From Rhizobium sp. BK316 (GTDB lineage Bacteria > Pseudomonadota > Alphaproteobacteria > Rhizobiales > Rhizobiaceae), in assembly GCF_014193695.1 (NCBI RefSeq), contig NZ_JACHZR010000001.1:595309-659308 (forward strand): a stretch of DNA of 64,000 bases. The letters run 5' to 3'. This document shows, in pieces, positions 33,307-42,372 of the stretch. The notes beneath the pieces were generated by a model. That model was not told the DNA's origin. It worked only from the letters and a program-made list of their open reading frames with translations, and searched no databases. Each line of letters begins with the position of its first letter. The stretch's first letter is position 1. Made by a program: the position numbers and the translations under genes.

Positions 33307-35361
33307 ATGACAGCACGCGCGCTCGACCGCCTGTTCAGACCGCAAACGATCGCCGTCTTCGGCGGTCGTGAAGCGCGCCGTGTGATCGAGCAGTGCGACC
33401 GGATGGGGTTTGCGGGCGAGCTCTGGCCCGTTCACCCGACGCTCGACGAGGTCCTCGGGCGACGCTGCTACAGAAGCGTTTCCGAACTGCCGTCGCCGCC
33501 AGACGCGGCCTTCGTCGGGGTCAACCGGACATTGACCGTCGAGATCGTGCGCAGCCTGTCGGCGGCTGGTGGTGGCGGTGCGGTCTGTTATGCCTCGGGC
33601 TTCAGCGAGGCCGTCGCGGAATTAGCCGATGGCAACAAGCTGCAACAGGCGCTGATTGCCGCCGCAGGCGACATGCCGATCCTCGGGCCGAACTGCTACG
33701 GCTTCATCAACGGCCTCGACGGCGCGCTGCTCTGGCCCGATCAGCACGGCATGAGGCGCGTCGAACGCGGCGTGGCGATCCTGACCCAATCGTCGAATAT
33801 AGCGCTCAACCTGACCATGCAGACACGCGGCCTGCCGATCGCCTATGTCGTGACGTCGGGCAACCAGGCGCAAACCTCGCTCTGCGATATCGCCTGCGGC
33901 CTGCTTTCCGATCCGCGCGTGACGGCGCTTGGCCTGCATGTCGAAGGCTTTGGAGACAAAGCCGCGCTCGAGCGCCTTGCCGCCACAGCCCGCCTGACGA
34001 AAAAGCCCGTTATTATCTTGAAAGTCGGCAAATCCGAACAGGCGAGACAGGCAACGCTCTCCCATACCGCATCCCTTGCCGGCGGCGATGCCGTGGCCGA
34101 TGCGGTGCTTGCCCGCCTCGGCCTTGGCCGCGTCGAAACGCTGCCGGCTTTGCTCGAAGCGCTGAAACTCCTGCATGTCGCAGGCCCGCTGCAAGGTGCC
34201 GCGATCTCCTCCATGAGCTGCTCGGGTGGCGAAGCCTCGCTGATGTCGGATGCTGCCATCGGACGCGCCATCACGTTCCGAGACCTTGAACCAAAGCAAC
34301 TGCCGCGCCTGAGAGGCATCCTCGGCAACATGGTGACGATCTCCAATCCGCTCGATTACCACACGTTCGTGTGGGGCGATCTTGCGCGTCAGACAGAGGC
34401 CTTCACCGCCATGTTCGAAGGTAGCTACGACCTCAATCTCGTCGTCCTCGATTTTCCCCGCGCCGATCGATGCGAGGCGGCAGATTGGGTGACGACGGCT
34501 GACGCGGTCACCGCTGCGGCGTCTGCAACAGGCGCGCTTGCGGGGATCCTGGCGACTCTCCCCGAAAACATGCCGGAGGCTGTCGCCGACCGTCTGATCG
34601 CCGACGGCGTCGTCCCCTTCTGCGGTATTGATGAAACCCTGATTGCCGCAGAAATCGCAGCCGGCATCGGTGATACCTGGCGCAAGCCGCCTTCCCTGCC
34701 GCTTCTCAATGTGGCGTCTGTCGAAGGCGCAATCGAAACGCTGACGGAGGCCGATGCAAAGACCGAACTCGACCTCGCCGGCCTCCGGATCCCCAAAGGC
34801 CGGGTTGCAGGCTCGCCGCTTCAGGCGGCAGATTGTGCCGAGCGGCTCGGCTTTCCTGTTGCCCTGAAAGCTCTCGGCGTCGCGCATAAGACCGAAGCAG
34901 GCGCCGTCGCACTCAACCTGAAGGATACCAAGGCCGTATCGGATGCCGCATCAAAGATGACTGCGACACGCGGTTTTCTGGTCGAGCAGATGGTCGACCG
35001 GCCCGTCGCCGAGCTGATCGTCGGCGCCTCCCGCGACCCGGTCTTCGGATTATCGCTAACGCTTGGCGCTGGCGGAATTTTCGTCGAATTGCTGGAGGAT
35101 TCCGTCATCTTGCCGTTGCCGACAACGAGATCGGAAATTTCCGAGGCAATTTTACGCCTGAAGATCGCAAAATTGATCGAAGGGTATCGCGGGCGCCCGA
35201 AAGGAGACCTCGAAGCGACCGTAACGGCTGTCGCACGGGCGGCAGATTATGTCGTAATGAATGCGGCACGGCTGGAGGAACTGGACATTAATCCATTGAT
35301 GGTTCTTCCCGAAGGTCACGGCGTGGCCGCAGTCGATGCCCTGATCCGGCGGAGGAGGTAG
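33307..35361 (+). CDS. ADP-forming acyl-CoA synthetase (acetate-CoA-ligase family)
   Basis: 684 residues. N-terminal CoA-binding domain (from residue 8: LFRPQTIAVFGGREARRVIEQ), flavodoxin-like ligase domains with the phosphorylated His253 in LSHTASLAGGD, and a C-terminal ATP-grasp domain (GFPVALKALGVAHKTEAG). These enzymes activate carboxylates with ATP through a phospho-His, giving ADP. It overlaps the spacing of the acyl-CoA dehydrogenase by only 3 bases between genes. In this cluster it would activate gamma-butyrobetaine or carnitine, a job done in enterobacteria by the unrelated AMP-forming CaiC. Substrate is inference. Confidence 0.88.
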   Translation: MTARALDRLFRPQTIAVFGGREARRVIEQCDRMGFAGELWPVHPTLDEVLGRRCYRSVSELPSPPDAAFVGVNRTLTVEIVRSLSAAGGGGAVCYASGFSEAVAELADGNKLQQALIAAAGDMPILGPNCYGFINGLDGALLWPDQHGMRRVERGVAILTQSSNIALNLTMQTRGLPIAYVVTSGNQAQTSLCDIACGLLSDPRVTALGLHVEGFGDKAALERLAATARLTKKPVIILKVGKSEQARQATLSHTASLAGGDAVADAVLARLGLGRVETLPALLEALKLLHVAGPLQGAAISSMSCSGGEASLMSDAAIGRAITFRDLEPKQLPRLRGILGNMVTISNPLDYHTFVWGDLARQTEAFTAMFEGSYDLNLVVLDFPRADRCEAADWVTTADAVTAAASATGALAGILATLPENMPEAVADRLIADGVVPFCGIDETLIAAEIAAGIGDTWRKPPSLPLLNVASVEGAIETLTEADAKTELDLAGLRIPKGRVAGSPLQAADCAERLGFPVALKALGVAHKTEAGAVALNLKDTKAVSDAASKMTATRGFLVEQMVDRPVAELIVGASRDPVFGLSLTLGAGGIFVELLEDSVILPLPTTRSEISEAILRLKIAKLIEGYRGRPKGDLEATVTAVARAADYVVMNAARLEELDINPLMVLPEGHGVAAVDALIRRRR

Positions 35362-35367
35362 CATAGG

Positions 35368-36150
35368 TTGAGCGACGCCATTCGCACCCGACAGGTTGGC
35401 ACAGTGCTGGAAGTCATCATCGACCGGCCGAAGGCGAATGCCATCGACCTTGCCACCAGCCGCGACATGGGACTGATCTTCCGCGATTTCCGCGACGATC
35501 CAGCGCTCCGCGTGGCAATCATCTCCGGCGCAGGCGAGAAATTCTTCTGTGCCGGATGGGACCTGAAGGCCGCCGCGGCAGGCGACGCGGTCGACGGAGA
35601 TTATGGTGTTGGCGGTTTCGGCGGGCTGCAGGAGTTACGGGATCTCAACAAGCCTGTCATCTGCGCTGTCAACGGCATCTGTTGCGGAGGCGGCCTGGAG
35701 ATCGCGCTCTCCGCCGACCTGATCCTCGCCGCCGAGCACGCGACCTTCGCACTTCCGGAAATCCGCTCCGGCACGGTTGCCGATGCTGCCTCGGTGAAGC
35801 TGCCGAAGCGCATCCCCTATCATATCGCCATGGACATGCTTTTGACCGGCCGCTGGCTTGACGTCCAGGAGGCGCATCGCTGGGGCTTCGTCAATGAGAT
35901 ATTGCCAGCAGACAAGCTGATGGACCGGACCTGGGATCTCGCCCGCCTGCTCGAAAGCGGACCGCCGCTCGTCTATGCGGCAATCAAGGAAATCGTCCGT
36001 GAATCGGAGGGTTCGACCTTCCAGACTGCCATGAACAAAATCACCAAACGGCAGTTTGCAACGGTGGACCGGCTTTATTCGAGCGAGGACCAATTGGAAG
36101 GCGCACGGGCTTTTGCCGAAAAACGAAGCCCTAACTGGAAAGGACGGTAA
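35368..36150 (+). CDS. caiD: Enoyl-CoA hydratase/isomerase, CaiD-like (carnitinyl-CoA dehydratase)
   Basis: 260-residue crotonase-fold protein. The oxyanion hole strands are in FFCAGWDLKAA and NGICCGGGLEIAL, with the catalytic acid in LPEIRSGTVADA. It starts at TTG 35368 after a GGAGGAGG box. In the pathway it would interconvert crotonobetainyl-CoA and L-carnitinyl-CoA, as CaiD does. It is last of the five catabolic genes before the transporter. A perfect 6-bp hairpin (36174-36189) follows. The family is certain and the substrate is inferred from neighbours. Confidence 0.85.
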   Translation: MSDAIRTRQVGTVLEVIIDRPKANAIDLATSRDMGLIFRDFRDDPALRVAIISGAGEKFFCAGWDLKAAAAGDAVDGDYGVGGFGGLQELRDLNKPVICAVNGICCGGGLEIALSADLILAAEHATFALPEIRSGTVADAASVKLPKRIPYHIAMDMLLTGRWLDVQEAHRWGFVNEILPADKLMDRTWDLARLLESGPPLVYAAIKEIVRESEGSTFQTAMNKITKRQFATVDRLYSSEDQLEGARAFAEKRSPNWKGR

Positions 36151-36173
36151 TAAGGCGGCAACCGCATCATCTT

Positions 36174-36189
36174 CCCGCAAGCGTGCGGG
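36174..36189 (+). repeat. Small intercistronic hairpin between catabolic and transport genes
   Basis: CCCGCA-AGCG-TGCGGG forms a perfect 6-bp stem with a 4-base loop 24 bases after the CaiD-like gene. It is not followed by a U-run. It may be a processing or stability element before the transporter part of the transcript. Confidence 0.45.
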
Positions 36190-36269
36190 CACCTCGGACG
36201 GAAGAGGAAACCGTTTGGGGATCATGCCCAAAAAATCGAAGTCAACGCACCATAAGAAGGAGAAGGGGA

Positions 36270-37859
36270 ATGAACGACTATACGAAATATCTCGCAAGCC
36301 GGGTGACCGCCGGTGGCCTCAGCCGCCGCGAATTCCTGGGACGCGCCATGGCAGCCGGCCTGACGCTTGCCGTTGCCGACAAGCTCTTTACCGAAAGTGC
36401 CGAGGCCGCCGAACCGAAGCGCGGCGGTCATCTGAAGCTTGGCCTGGAGGGCGGGGCAGCAACCGACTCGAAGGACCCGGCGAAATTCCTGTCGCAATTC
36501 ATGTTCTGCGTCGGCCGCTGCTGGGGCGACATGCTGGTTGAATCCGACCCGCTGACGGGCGCCGCCGTACCGGCGCTTGCCGAATCCTGGGAGCCGTCGA
36601 AGGATGCTGCAACCTGGACCTTCAAGATCCGCAAGGGCGTCAAGTTCCACAATGGCAAGGAACTGACGATCGATGACGTGGTTGCGACCCTCAAGCGTCA
36701 TACCGACAAGGCGTCGGAATCCGGCGCGCTCGGCGTTCTCGGCTCGATCAAGGAAATCAAGGCGGACGGCGGCAACCTCGTGCTGACGCTTTCGGAAGGC
36801 AATGCCGATATGCCACTGCTGTTGACCGACTATCATCTGGTCATTCAGCCAAATGGCGGTGTCGACGATCCGCTCGCCTCGATCGGCACAGGCCCCTATA
36901 AGCTGACGAACTTCGAGGCAGGCGTGCGCGCCACCTTCGAGAAGAACAAGGACGACTGGCGCACCGACCGCGGTTATGTCGATTCCATCGAAATCATCGG
37001 CATGAACGATGCCACGGCGCGCATCGCCGCGCTCTCGTCCGGCCAGGTGCATTACATCAACCGTGTCGATCCGAAGACCGTCAACCTCCTGAAGCGTGCT
37101 CCGAATGTCGAGATCCTTTCGACCGCCGGACGCGGCCACTATGTCTTCATCATGCATTGCGACAAGGCGCCGTTCGATAATAACGACCTGCGCCTGGCGC
37201 TCAAATACGCCATGGACCGCGAGACCATGGTGGAGAAGATCCTCGGCGGTTACGGCAAGGTCGGCAACGACTTTCCGATCAACAGTACCTACGCGCTTTT
37301 CCCCGAGGGCATCGAGCAGCGCGTCTACGATCCCGACAAGGCGGCCTTCCACTACAAGAAATCGGGCCATAGCGGCTCGGTCCTTCTGCGCACGTCCGAA
37401 GTCGCTTTCCCCGGCGGTGTCGACGCGGCCGTCCTCTATCAGGAAAGCTGCAAGAAGGCCGGCATCGACATAGAGGTCAAGCGTGAGCCGGGCGACGGTT
37501 ACTGGACCAACGTCTGGAACGTCCAGCCCTTCTCGACCTCCTATTGGGGCGGCCGCCCGACGCAGGACCAGATGTATTCCACCGCCTATCTCTCGACGGC
37601 CGACTGGAACGACACCAAGTTCAAGCGCCCTGACTTCGACAAGCTGTTGCTTCAGGCCCGCTCCGAACTTGATGAAGCCAAGCGCAAGGACATGTATCGC
37701 GCCATGGCGATGATGGTCCGCGACGAGGGTGGCGTCATTTTGCCGATGTTCAACGACTTCGTGAACGCCTCCACCAAGCAGGTGAAGGGCTACGTCCACG
37801 ACATCGGCAACGACATGTCGAACGGCTACGTCGCGACCCGCGTCTGGCTGGAAGCCTGA
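36270..37859 (+). CDS. Peptide/opine-type ABC transporter substrate-binding protein (Tat-exported)
   Basis: 529 residues of the DppA/OppA (family 5) type. The N-terminus LSRREFLGRAMAAGLTLAVA is a Tat signal (S/T-R-R-x-F-L), cleaved near ESAEAAEPK. The core has GGAATDSKDPAKF, then WTFKIRKGVKFHNGKELTIDDV-like segments typical of the family. ATG 36270 follows AAGGAGAAGGGGA. It is closely similar to the second binding protein at 42373-43953, clearly a duplicated pair. With its cluster it probably binds carnitine, gamma-butyrobetaine or a related betaine. Confidence 0.92.
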   Translation: MNDYTKYLASRVTAGGLSRREFLGRAMAAGLTLAVADKLFTESAEAAEPKRGGHLKLGLEGGAATDSKDPAKFLSQFMFCVGRCWGDMLVESDPLTGAAVPALAESWEPSKDAATWTFKIRKGVKFHNGKELTIDDVVATLKRHTDKASESGALGVLGSIKEIKADGGNLVLTLSEGNADMPLLLTDYHLVIQPNGGVDDPLASIGTGPYKLTNFEAGVRATFEKNKDDWRTDRGYVDSIEIIGMNDATARIAALSSGQVHYINRVDPKTVNLLKRAPNVEILSTAGRGHYVFIMHCDKAPFDNNDLRLALKYAMDRETMVEKILGGYGKVGNDFPINSTYALFPEGIEQRVYDPDKAAFHYKKSGHSGSVLLRTSEVAFPGGVDAAVLYQESCKKAGIDIEVKREPGDGYWTNVWNVQPFSTSYWGGRPTQDQMYSTAYLSTADWNDTKFKRPDFDKLLLQARSELDEAKRKDMYRAMAMMVRDEGGVILPMFNDFVNASTKQVKGYVHDIGNDMSNGYVATRVWLEA

Positions 37860-37895
37860 CGCCGGGCGCCTGCCCTCCGATCTCCAGGCAAGCCG

Positions 37896-37921
37896 GGACC
37901 GTGGGACAAAACCCGCGGTCC
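37896..37921 (+). repeat. Intercistronic stem-loop after the third binding-protein gene
   Basis: GGACCGTGGG (37896-37905) pairs with CCCGCGGTCC (37912-37921) over 10 bp with one G-U pair and an ACAAAA loop. It lies between the binding protein and the first permease. No U-run follows, so transcript stabilisation or partial termination is likelier than full termination. Confidence 0.6.
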
Positions 37922-37950
37922 TCCTGACGTTTCAGCGCGAGGCCTTCATC

Positions 37951-38958
37951 ATGTCCAGTCCAACCTCCGGCAATATCCTGCCCGGCCTCAGGTTCCGGCA
38001 GCGTTTTCCGCTGCTTGCCCTTATTCTCGAACGCTTCGTGCTCAGCATCATCCTGCTTTTTGCCGTCTCCGTCCTCATTTTCGGCGGCCTGGAAGCCCTT
38101 CCCGGCGATTTTGCCACGACCTATCTCGGCCAGTCGGCAACGCCGCAGGCGGTTGCCAATATCCGCAAGGATCTCCGGCTCGACCGACCGGTGACGACGC
38201 GATATGTCGAGTGGCTCGGCAATGCCGTGCAAGGCGATTTCGGCACATCCTGGGCCAGCAAGAACTCCGTCAGCGAGCAGATCGGCAAGCGGCTCGGCAA
38301 TTCGCTGTTTCTGGCGGGCTTTGCAGCACTGATCTCCGTGCCGCTTGCCGTCGGGCTTGGCATGGTTTCGGTGCATTTTCGGGGCCGCCTGCCCGACAAG
38401 ATCATCAACATCATTTCGCTGGCGGCGATTTCGTTGCCGGAATTCTTCATCGGCTACCTGCTGATCATGTTTTTTGCGGTGAAGTTCGGCGTCGCCACCT
38501 TTCCCGCAACCGTCTATGAGAGCATGGGCTTTGCAGACCGTCTGAAGGCAATCGCACTACCGACGGCGACCCTCGTGCTCGTCGTGCTGGCCCACATGAT
38601 GCGCATGACACGCGCCGCAATCCTCTCGGTCATGTCGTCGGCCTATATGGAGACGGCCGAGCTGAAGGGCCTTTCTGCGTTCCGCTCGATCGTCAAGCAT
38701 GCCGCACCGAACGCGCTTGCGCCGATCATCAACGTCGTGGCGCTGAACCTCGCCTATCTGGTGGTCGGCGTGGTCGTCGTCGAGGTGGTCTTCGTCTATC
38801 CCGGCATGGGCCAGTACATGGTCGATGCCGTGACGGTACGAGACATGCCGGTGGTGCAGGCCTGCGGCCTGATCTTTGCCGCCGTCTATATCTTCCTCAA
38901 CATGCTGGCCGACATTCTCGCCATCATTGCCAACCCCCGGCTGAGGCATCCAAGATGA
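37951..38958 (+). CDS. ABC transporter permease (DppB type)
   Basis: 335-residue inner-membrane protein with six predicted helices. The first is at about residues 25-50 (ILERFVLSIILLFAVSVLIFG), followed by the periplasmic segment with RKDLRLDRPVTTRYVEWL typical of DppB. The EAA-like loop appears as METAELKGLSAFRSIVKHAAPNAL. Its stop overlaps the next permease ATG (ATGA). It is the first membrane subunit of the betaine-cluster importer. Confidence 0.93.
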   Translation: MSSPTSGNILPGLRFRQRFPLLALILERFVLSIILLFAVSVLIFGGLEALPGDFATTYLGQSATPQAVANIRKDLRLDRPVTTRYVEWLGNAVQGDFGTSWASKNSVSEQIGKRLGNSLFLAGFAALISVPLAVGLGMVSVHFRGRLPDKIINIISLAAISLPEFFIGYLLIMFFAVKFGVATFPATVYESMGFADRLKAIALPTATLVLVVLAHMMRMTRAAILSVMSSAYMETAELKGLSAFRSIVKHAAPNALAPIINVVALNLAYLVVGVVVVEVVFVYPGMGQYMVDAVTVRDMPVVQACGLIFAAVYIFLNMLADILAIIANPRLRHPR

Positions 38959-39782
38959 GATTGAGAGACATCCCCATCACCGCCTGGATCGGCATGATCG
39001 GCATCGCCGTCGCCTTCATCTTCGCGCTTTTTGCACCTTTGATTGCTCCCTACGGGGAGACCGAGGTCGTCGGCAGCGTCTGGCAGATGCCGGACGCGCA
39101 ATATGTCTTCGGCCTCGACAATCTCGGCCGCGACATTCTCTCCCGGCTGATCTACGGCGCGCGCACGACGCTTTTCGTGGCGCTTGCCGCAACGGTCATC
39201 TCCTTTTCGCTCGGCGTCATCTTGAGCTTCATGGCGGCCGTCTCTCGCGGGCTGATCGACATGGTCTTCTCGCGCTTCAACGACCTGATGATGTCGATCC
39301 CGACGCTGATTTTCGCGCTCGTGGTTCTGGCAGTCCTGCCACAGAACATCATCGTCCTGATCCTCGTCATGGCGATCCTCGATTCCACCCGCGTCTATCG
39401 TCTCGGCCGCGCCGTGGCGCTCGATGTCGCTGTGATGGAATTCGTCGAGGCGGCCAAACTTCGCGGCGAAGGAAAACTCTGGATCATCTTCCGGGAGATC
39501 TTGCCGAACACGCTGACGCCGCTGCTCGCCGAGTTCGGCCTGCGGTTTGCCTTTTCGATCCTCTTCCTCTCGACGCTCTCCTTCCTCGGCCTCGGCATCC
39601 AGCCGCCATCGGCTGATTGGGGCGGCATGGTCAAGGACAACAAGGACGGCATCATCTTCGGCATTTCGGCAGCGCTCGTGCCGGGTAGCGCGATCGCCAT
39701 CCTCGCCGTCTGCGTCAACCTGGTCGTCGACTGGCTTTTGAAACGAACCTCGAGCCTCAAGGGAGGGCGTGGCGATGCCTGA
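38955..39782 (+). CDS. ABC transporter permease (DppC type)
   Basis: 275 residues with six predicted helices. DppC-type hallmarks are the N-terminal segment PYGETEVVGSVWQMPDAQYVFGLDNLGRDILSRLIYGARTTL (GTDxxGRD motif variant, here GLDNLGRD) and the EAA loop FVEAAKLRGEGKLWIIFREILPN. It overlaps the DppB-type gene by 4 bases and the ATPase gene by 8, so all are translated in series. Confidence 0.93.
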   Translation: MRLRDIPITAWIGMIGIAVAFIFALFAPLIAPYGETEVVGSVWQMPDAQYVFGLDNLGRDILSRLIYGARTTLFVALAATVISFSLGVILSFMAAVSRGLIDMVFSRFNDLMMSIPTLIFALVVLAVLPQNIIVLILVMAILDSTRVYRLGRAVALDVAVMEFVEAAKLRGEGKLWIIFREILPNTLTPLLAEFGLRFAFSILFLSTLSFLGLGIQPPSADWGGMVKDNKDGIIFGISAALVPGSAIAILAVCVNLVVDWLLKRTSSLKGGRGDA

Positions 39783-41406
39783 TCTTCTTTCCGTCCGCAA
39801 TCTCAAGATCGAAGCCACCAGCTATCCGCCAGGTGAAGCGCCGAAACGCGTGACCATCGTCGACGGCGTTTCCTTTGATTTGCAGAAAGGCCGGGTGCTC
39901 GGCCTGATCGGCGAATCCGGTGCCGGCAAGTCGACGATCGGGCTCTCGACACTTGCCTATGGTCGAGGCGGCGCCGAGATCACCGGCGGAGAGGTGCTGC
40001 TCGATGGCGACAATATTCTTGGCCTTGGCAGGAGTGGCATCAGGCATATCCGCGGCGCCCGCGTCTGCTACGTCGCACAGTCGGCCGCGGCCGCCTTCAA
40101 TCCTGCCCACCGGCTCGGCGACCAGGTGATTGAGGCTTCCGTCAAACACGGGCTCATGAGCAAACAGGAGGCGAAAAAGCGAGCGCTCTACCTCTTTCAA
40201 GTGCTTGGTCTTCCCCATCCCGAAAGTTTTGGCGAACGTTTCCCCCATCAGGTTTCCGGCGGCCAGCTGCAGCGCGCCATGACGGCCATGGCGCTCTGCT
40301 CCAACCCCGAACTGATCGTCTTCGACGAACCGACGACGGCACTTGACGTCACCACCCAGATCGACGTGCTGGCCGCAATCAAGCATGCGATCGAGGAAAC
40401 CCATACGGCCGCTCTCTACATCACTCATGATCTCGCCGTCGTTGCCCAAATCTCCGACGACATCATGGTGCTGCGCCACGGAAAGACAGTGGAATACGGC
40501 AGTGTCCAGCGGATCATCGAAAAACCACGGGAGGATTATACCCGCGCGCTCGTCAACGTCCGGCAGACGCTGAGGGACGAAGCCGCCGATCAGTCCGATG
40601 CGCTGCTGAAGTTCGAAAATATCAGCGCGGAATATTCCAATGGCTTCAAGGTGTTGAACGATGTCAGCCTGCATGTACCGAAGGGACAGACATTGGCGAT
40701 CGTCGGTGAATCGGGCTCGGGAAAATCGACGCTCGCCCGCGTCGTCACCGGGCTCCTGTCACCCACGTCAGGGACGATCTCTTTTGCCGGCAAGCCATTG
40801 ACGCCCGACGTCCGACACAGGCCACGCGACGACCTGCGCCGCATCCAGCTCATCTACCAGATGGCTGACACGGCGATGAACCCGCGTCAGACCGTGCGTG
40901 ACATCATCGGTCGGCCGCTGACCTTCTACTACGGCCTCAGGGGAGCTGCGAAGACGGACCGCGTGAAGGAATTGCTCGACCAGATCGAGATGGGCAACGG
41001 CTTCCTGAACCGCTACCCGGCCGAACTCTCCGGCGGCCAGAAGCAGCGCGTCGCCATCGCCCGCGCGCTCGCGGCCAAGCCGGAACTCATACTTTGCGAC
41101 GAGCCGACGTCGGCACTCGACCCGCTGGTTGCCGAAGGCATTCTGAAACTACTGCTGAAGCTGCAGGAAGAAGAACATCTCTCCTACGTCTTCATCACCC
41201 ATGACATCGCTATCGTGCGCGCCATCGCCGACAGCGTCGCGGTGATGCATCGCGGCAAGCTCGTCCGCTTCGGTCCCAAATCCCAAGCGCTATCGCCGCC
41301 CTTCGACGATTACACCGACCTGCTGCTGAAATCCGTACCCGAGATGGAGATCGGCTGGCTGGAACGGGTACTGACGACGCGGAAGATGGCAAGCGCTGGA
41401 AATTGA
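39775..41406 (+). CDS. Duplicated ABC ATPase (DppD-DppF fusion type)
   Basis: 543 residues with two complete nucleotide-binding domains. The first (residues 1-260) has Walker A GESGAGKST, signature VSGGQLQR and Walker B LIVFDEP. The second (from about 280) has GESGSGKST, LSGGQKQR and LILCDEP. This replaces separate DppD and DppF subunits. ATG 39775 is preferred over GTG 39769 because AGGGAGG is 8 bases upstream of it. It overlaps the DppC-type gene by 8 bases. It presumably also serves the orphan binding protein at 42373, which lacks own permeases. Confidence 0.92.
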   Translation: MPDLLSVRNLKIEATSYPPGEAPKRVTIVDGVSFDLQKGRVLGLIGESGAGKSTIGLSTLAYGRGGAEITGGEVLLDGDNILGLGRSGIRHIRGARVCYVAQSAAAAFNPAHRLGDQVIEASVKHGLMSKQEAKKRALYLFQVLGLPHPESFGERFPHQVSGGQLQRAMTAMALCSNPELIVFDEPTTALDVTTQIDVLAAIKHAIEETHTAALYITHDLAVVAQISDDIMVLRHGKTVEYGSVQRIIEKPREDYTRALVNVRQTLRDEAADQSDALLKFENISAEYSNGFKVLNDVSLHVPKGQTLAIVGESGSGKSTLARVVTGLLSPTSGTISFAGKPLTPDVRHRPRDDLRRIQLIYQMADTAMNPRQTVRDIIGRPLTFYYGLRGAAKTDRVKELLDQIEMGNGFLNRYPAELSGGQKQRVAIARALAAKPELILCDEPTSALDPLVAEGILKLLLKLQEEEHLSYVFITHDIAIVRAIADSVAVMHRGKLVRFGPKSQALSPPFDDYTDLLLKSVPEMEIGWLERVLTTRKMASAGN

Positions 41407-41465
41407 AGGCTCGAAATTTTCCGGCATTCATCCGGATCTGATGGCGTCGTCGCAAATCGGTGTCT

Positions 41466-42251
41466 TCAATACTCTGTCGGCACCGCATACACTTCCGCGG
41501 AAGGATCTGCGAGGAATGAGCGCACCGTTGGTGGCAGCTGGCGTGAAGACAGCGGCAGTGGTCCGCAGCGCGACAGAAGCTCGCGCAGGTCGGGCTCGGC
41601 GCCGATATGCCGCCAGATCATTCGCGATGCATAGGGGAGATTTTCCCTTCGCCAGGAAACTCCCATTGTCGTTCCACGCAGATAGACGCGCTGGTACTCG
41701 TCGAAGGGCAGGAGGATCGTCTGTGACAATATCGGATTCGGGCCGACGACCCGCTCCGTAATGAAGATCCGGTTTCGATAGAAGGCCGCAAGGCCGACAT
41801 ATTTCGAAAACTGCTGGATGCCGTTTCCAGGGTCCCGCAGACGCTCCATTGATTTGACATGCACAAGCCCACCCTTCTCCACAATGCGGCTGCACGAACA
41901 GACAACCATTCCCGGCCAGGACGGTGAGCGATGATAGGTCTGGAAATAGCCGATATGGCGCCGGAGCGCGGTCAGATCTCCTGGGAACGCCTTTAACAGT
42001 TCGGAACTTTGATTGAGATCTAGAGTCGGTTTGCGAAGCCGCTCGCGAAAGAGCCTGGGAGCGAGACCAAAGTCGGCTGCGTCGAGATCGAAATACTTAG
42101 CTATGCGCGTGAGATTATGGGCAGACGGCCTCGTCTGGCCGTTGATATATCGATTGAATTGCTGCCTGTTAATATCGATCGCGCGGCACAGATGCGAAAT
42201 GGAACGCTGCGTGGCACAGGCAATCTTGAGGTTCTCGACCAGGTGAGGCAT
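41466..42251 (-). CDS. XRE-family transcriptional regulator with C-terminal sensor-like domain
   Basis: 261 residues from ATG 42251 (GGAG six bases upstream). A Cro/CI-type HTH at about residues 5-60 (ISHLCRAIDINRQQFNRYINGQTRPSAHNLTRIAKYF) is joined to about 190 residues of no family I can name, with SYHRSPSW-, FITERVVGPNPILSQT- and MSWRREN-like stretches. It diverges from the second betaine-type binding protein, with three GCGTNAA motifs in the shared region, and converges with the ABC ATPase. Its ligand is unknown, possibly the same betaine. Confidence 0.85.
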   Translation of the reverse strand: MPHLVENLKIACATQRSISHLCRAIDINRQQFNRYINGQTRPSAHNLTRIAKYFDLDAADFGLAPRLFRERLRKPTLDLNQSSELLKAFPGDLTALRRHIGYFQTYHRSPSWPGMVVCSCSRIVEKGGLVHVKSMERLRDPGNGIQQFSKYVGLAAFYRNRIFITERVVGPNPILSQTILLPFDEYQRVYLRGTTMGVSWRRENLPYASRMIWRHIGAEPDLRELLSRCGPLPLSSRQLPPTVRSFLADPSAEVYAVPTEY

Positions 42252-42276
42252 CGGCGGCTCCGACTTAATCATAGTA

Positions 42277-42321
42277 GCGTAAACTCGCTCAAAAATGCGT
42301 CAAGTCGCGAAATTGCGTGAA
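42277..42321. promoter_or_regulatory. Three GCGTNAA repeats in the XRE/binding-protein divergent region
   Basis: GCGTAAA (42277-42283), GCGTCAA (42297-42303) and GCGTGAA (42315-42321) are in the same orientation at 20- and 18-base steps, about two helical turns. They lie in the 121 bases between the XRE regulator and the binding-protein gene, so they may be its operators. Confidence 0.45.
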
Positions 42322-42372
42322 GCAGCCTGACCTCTACGTTCCTTTCTAATAGAGTTGAAAAAGGGGACTGCA

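Noticed and set aside
36222-37799. 525-codon open frame on the minus strand
   Set aside because: Antisense of the Tat-exported binding protein; that reading has complete signal and family motifs.
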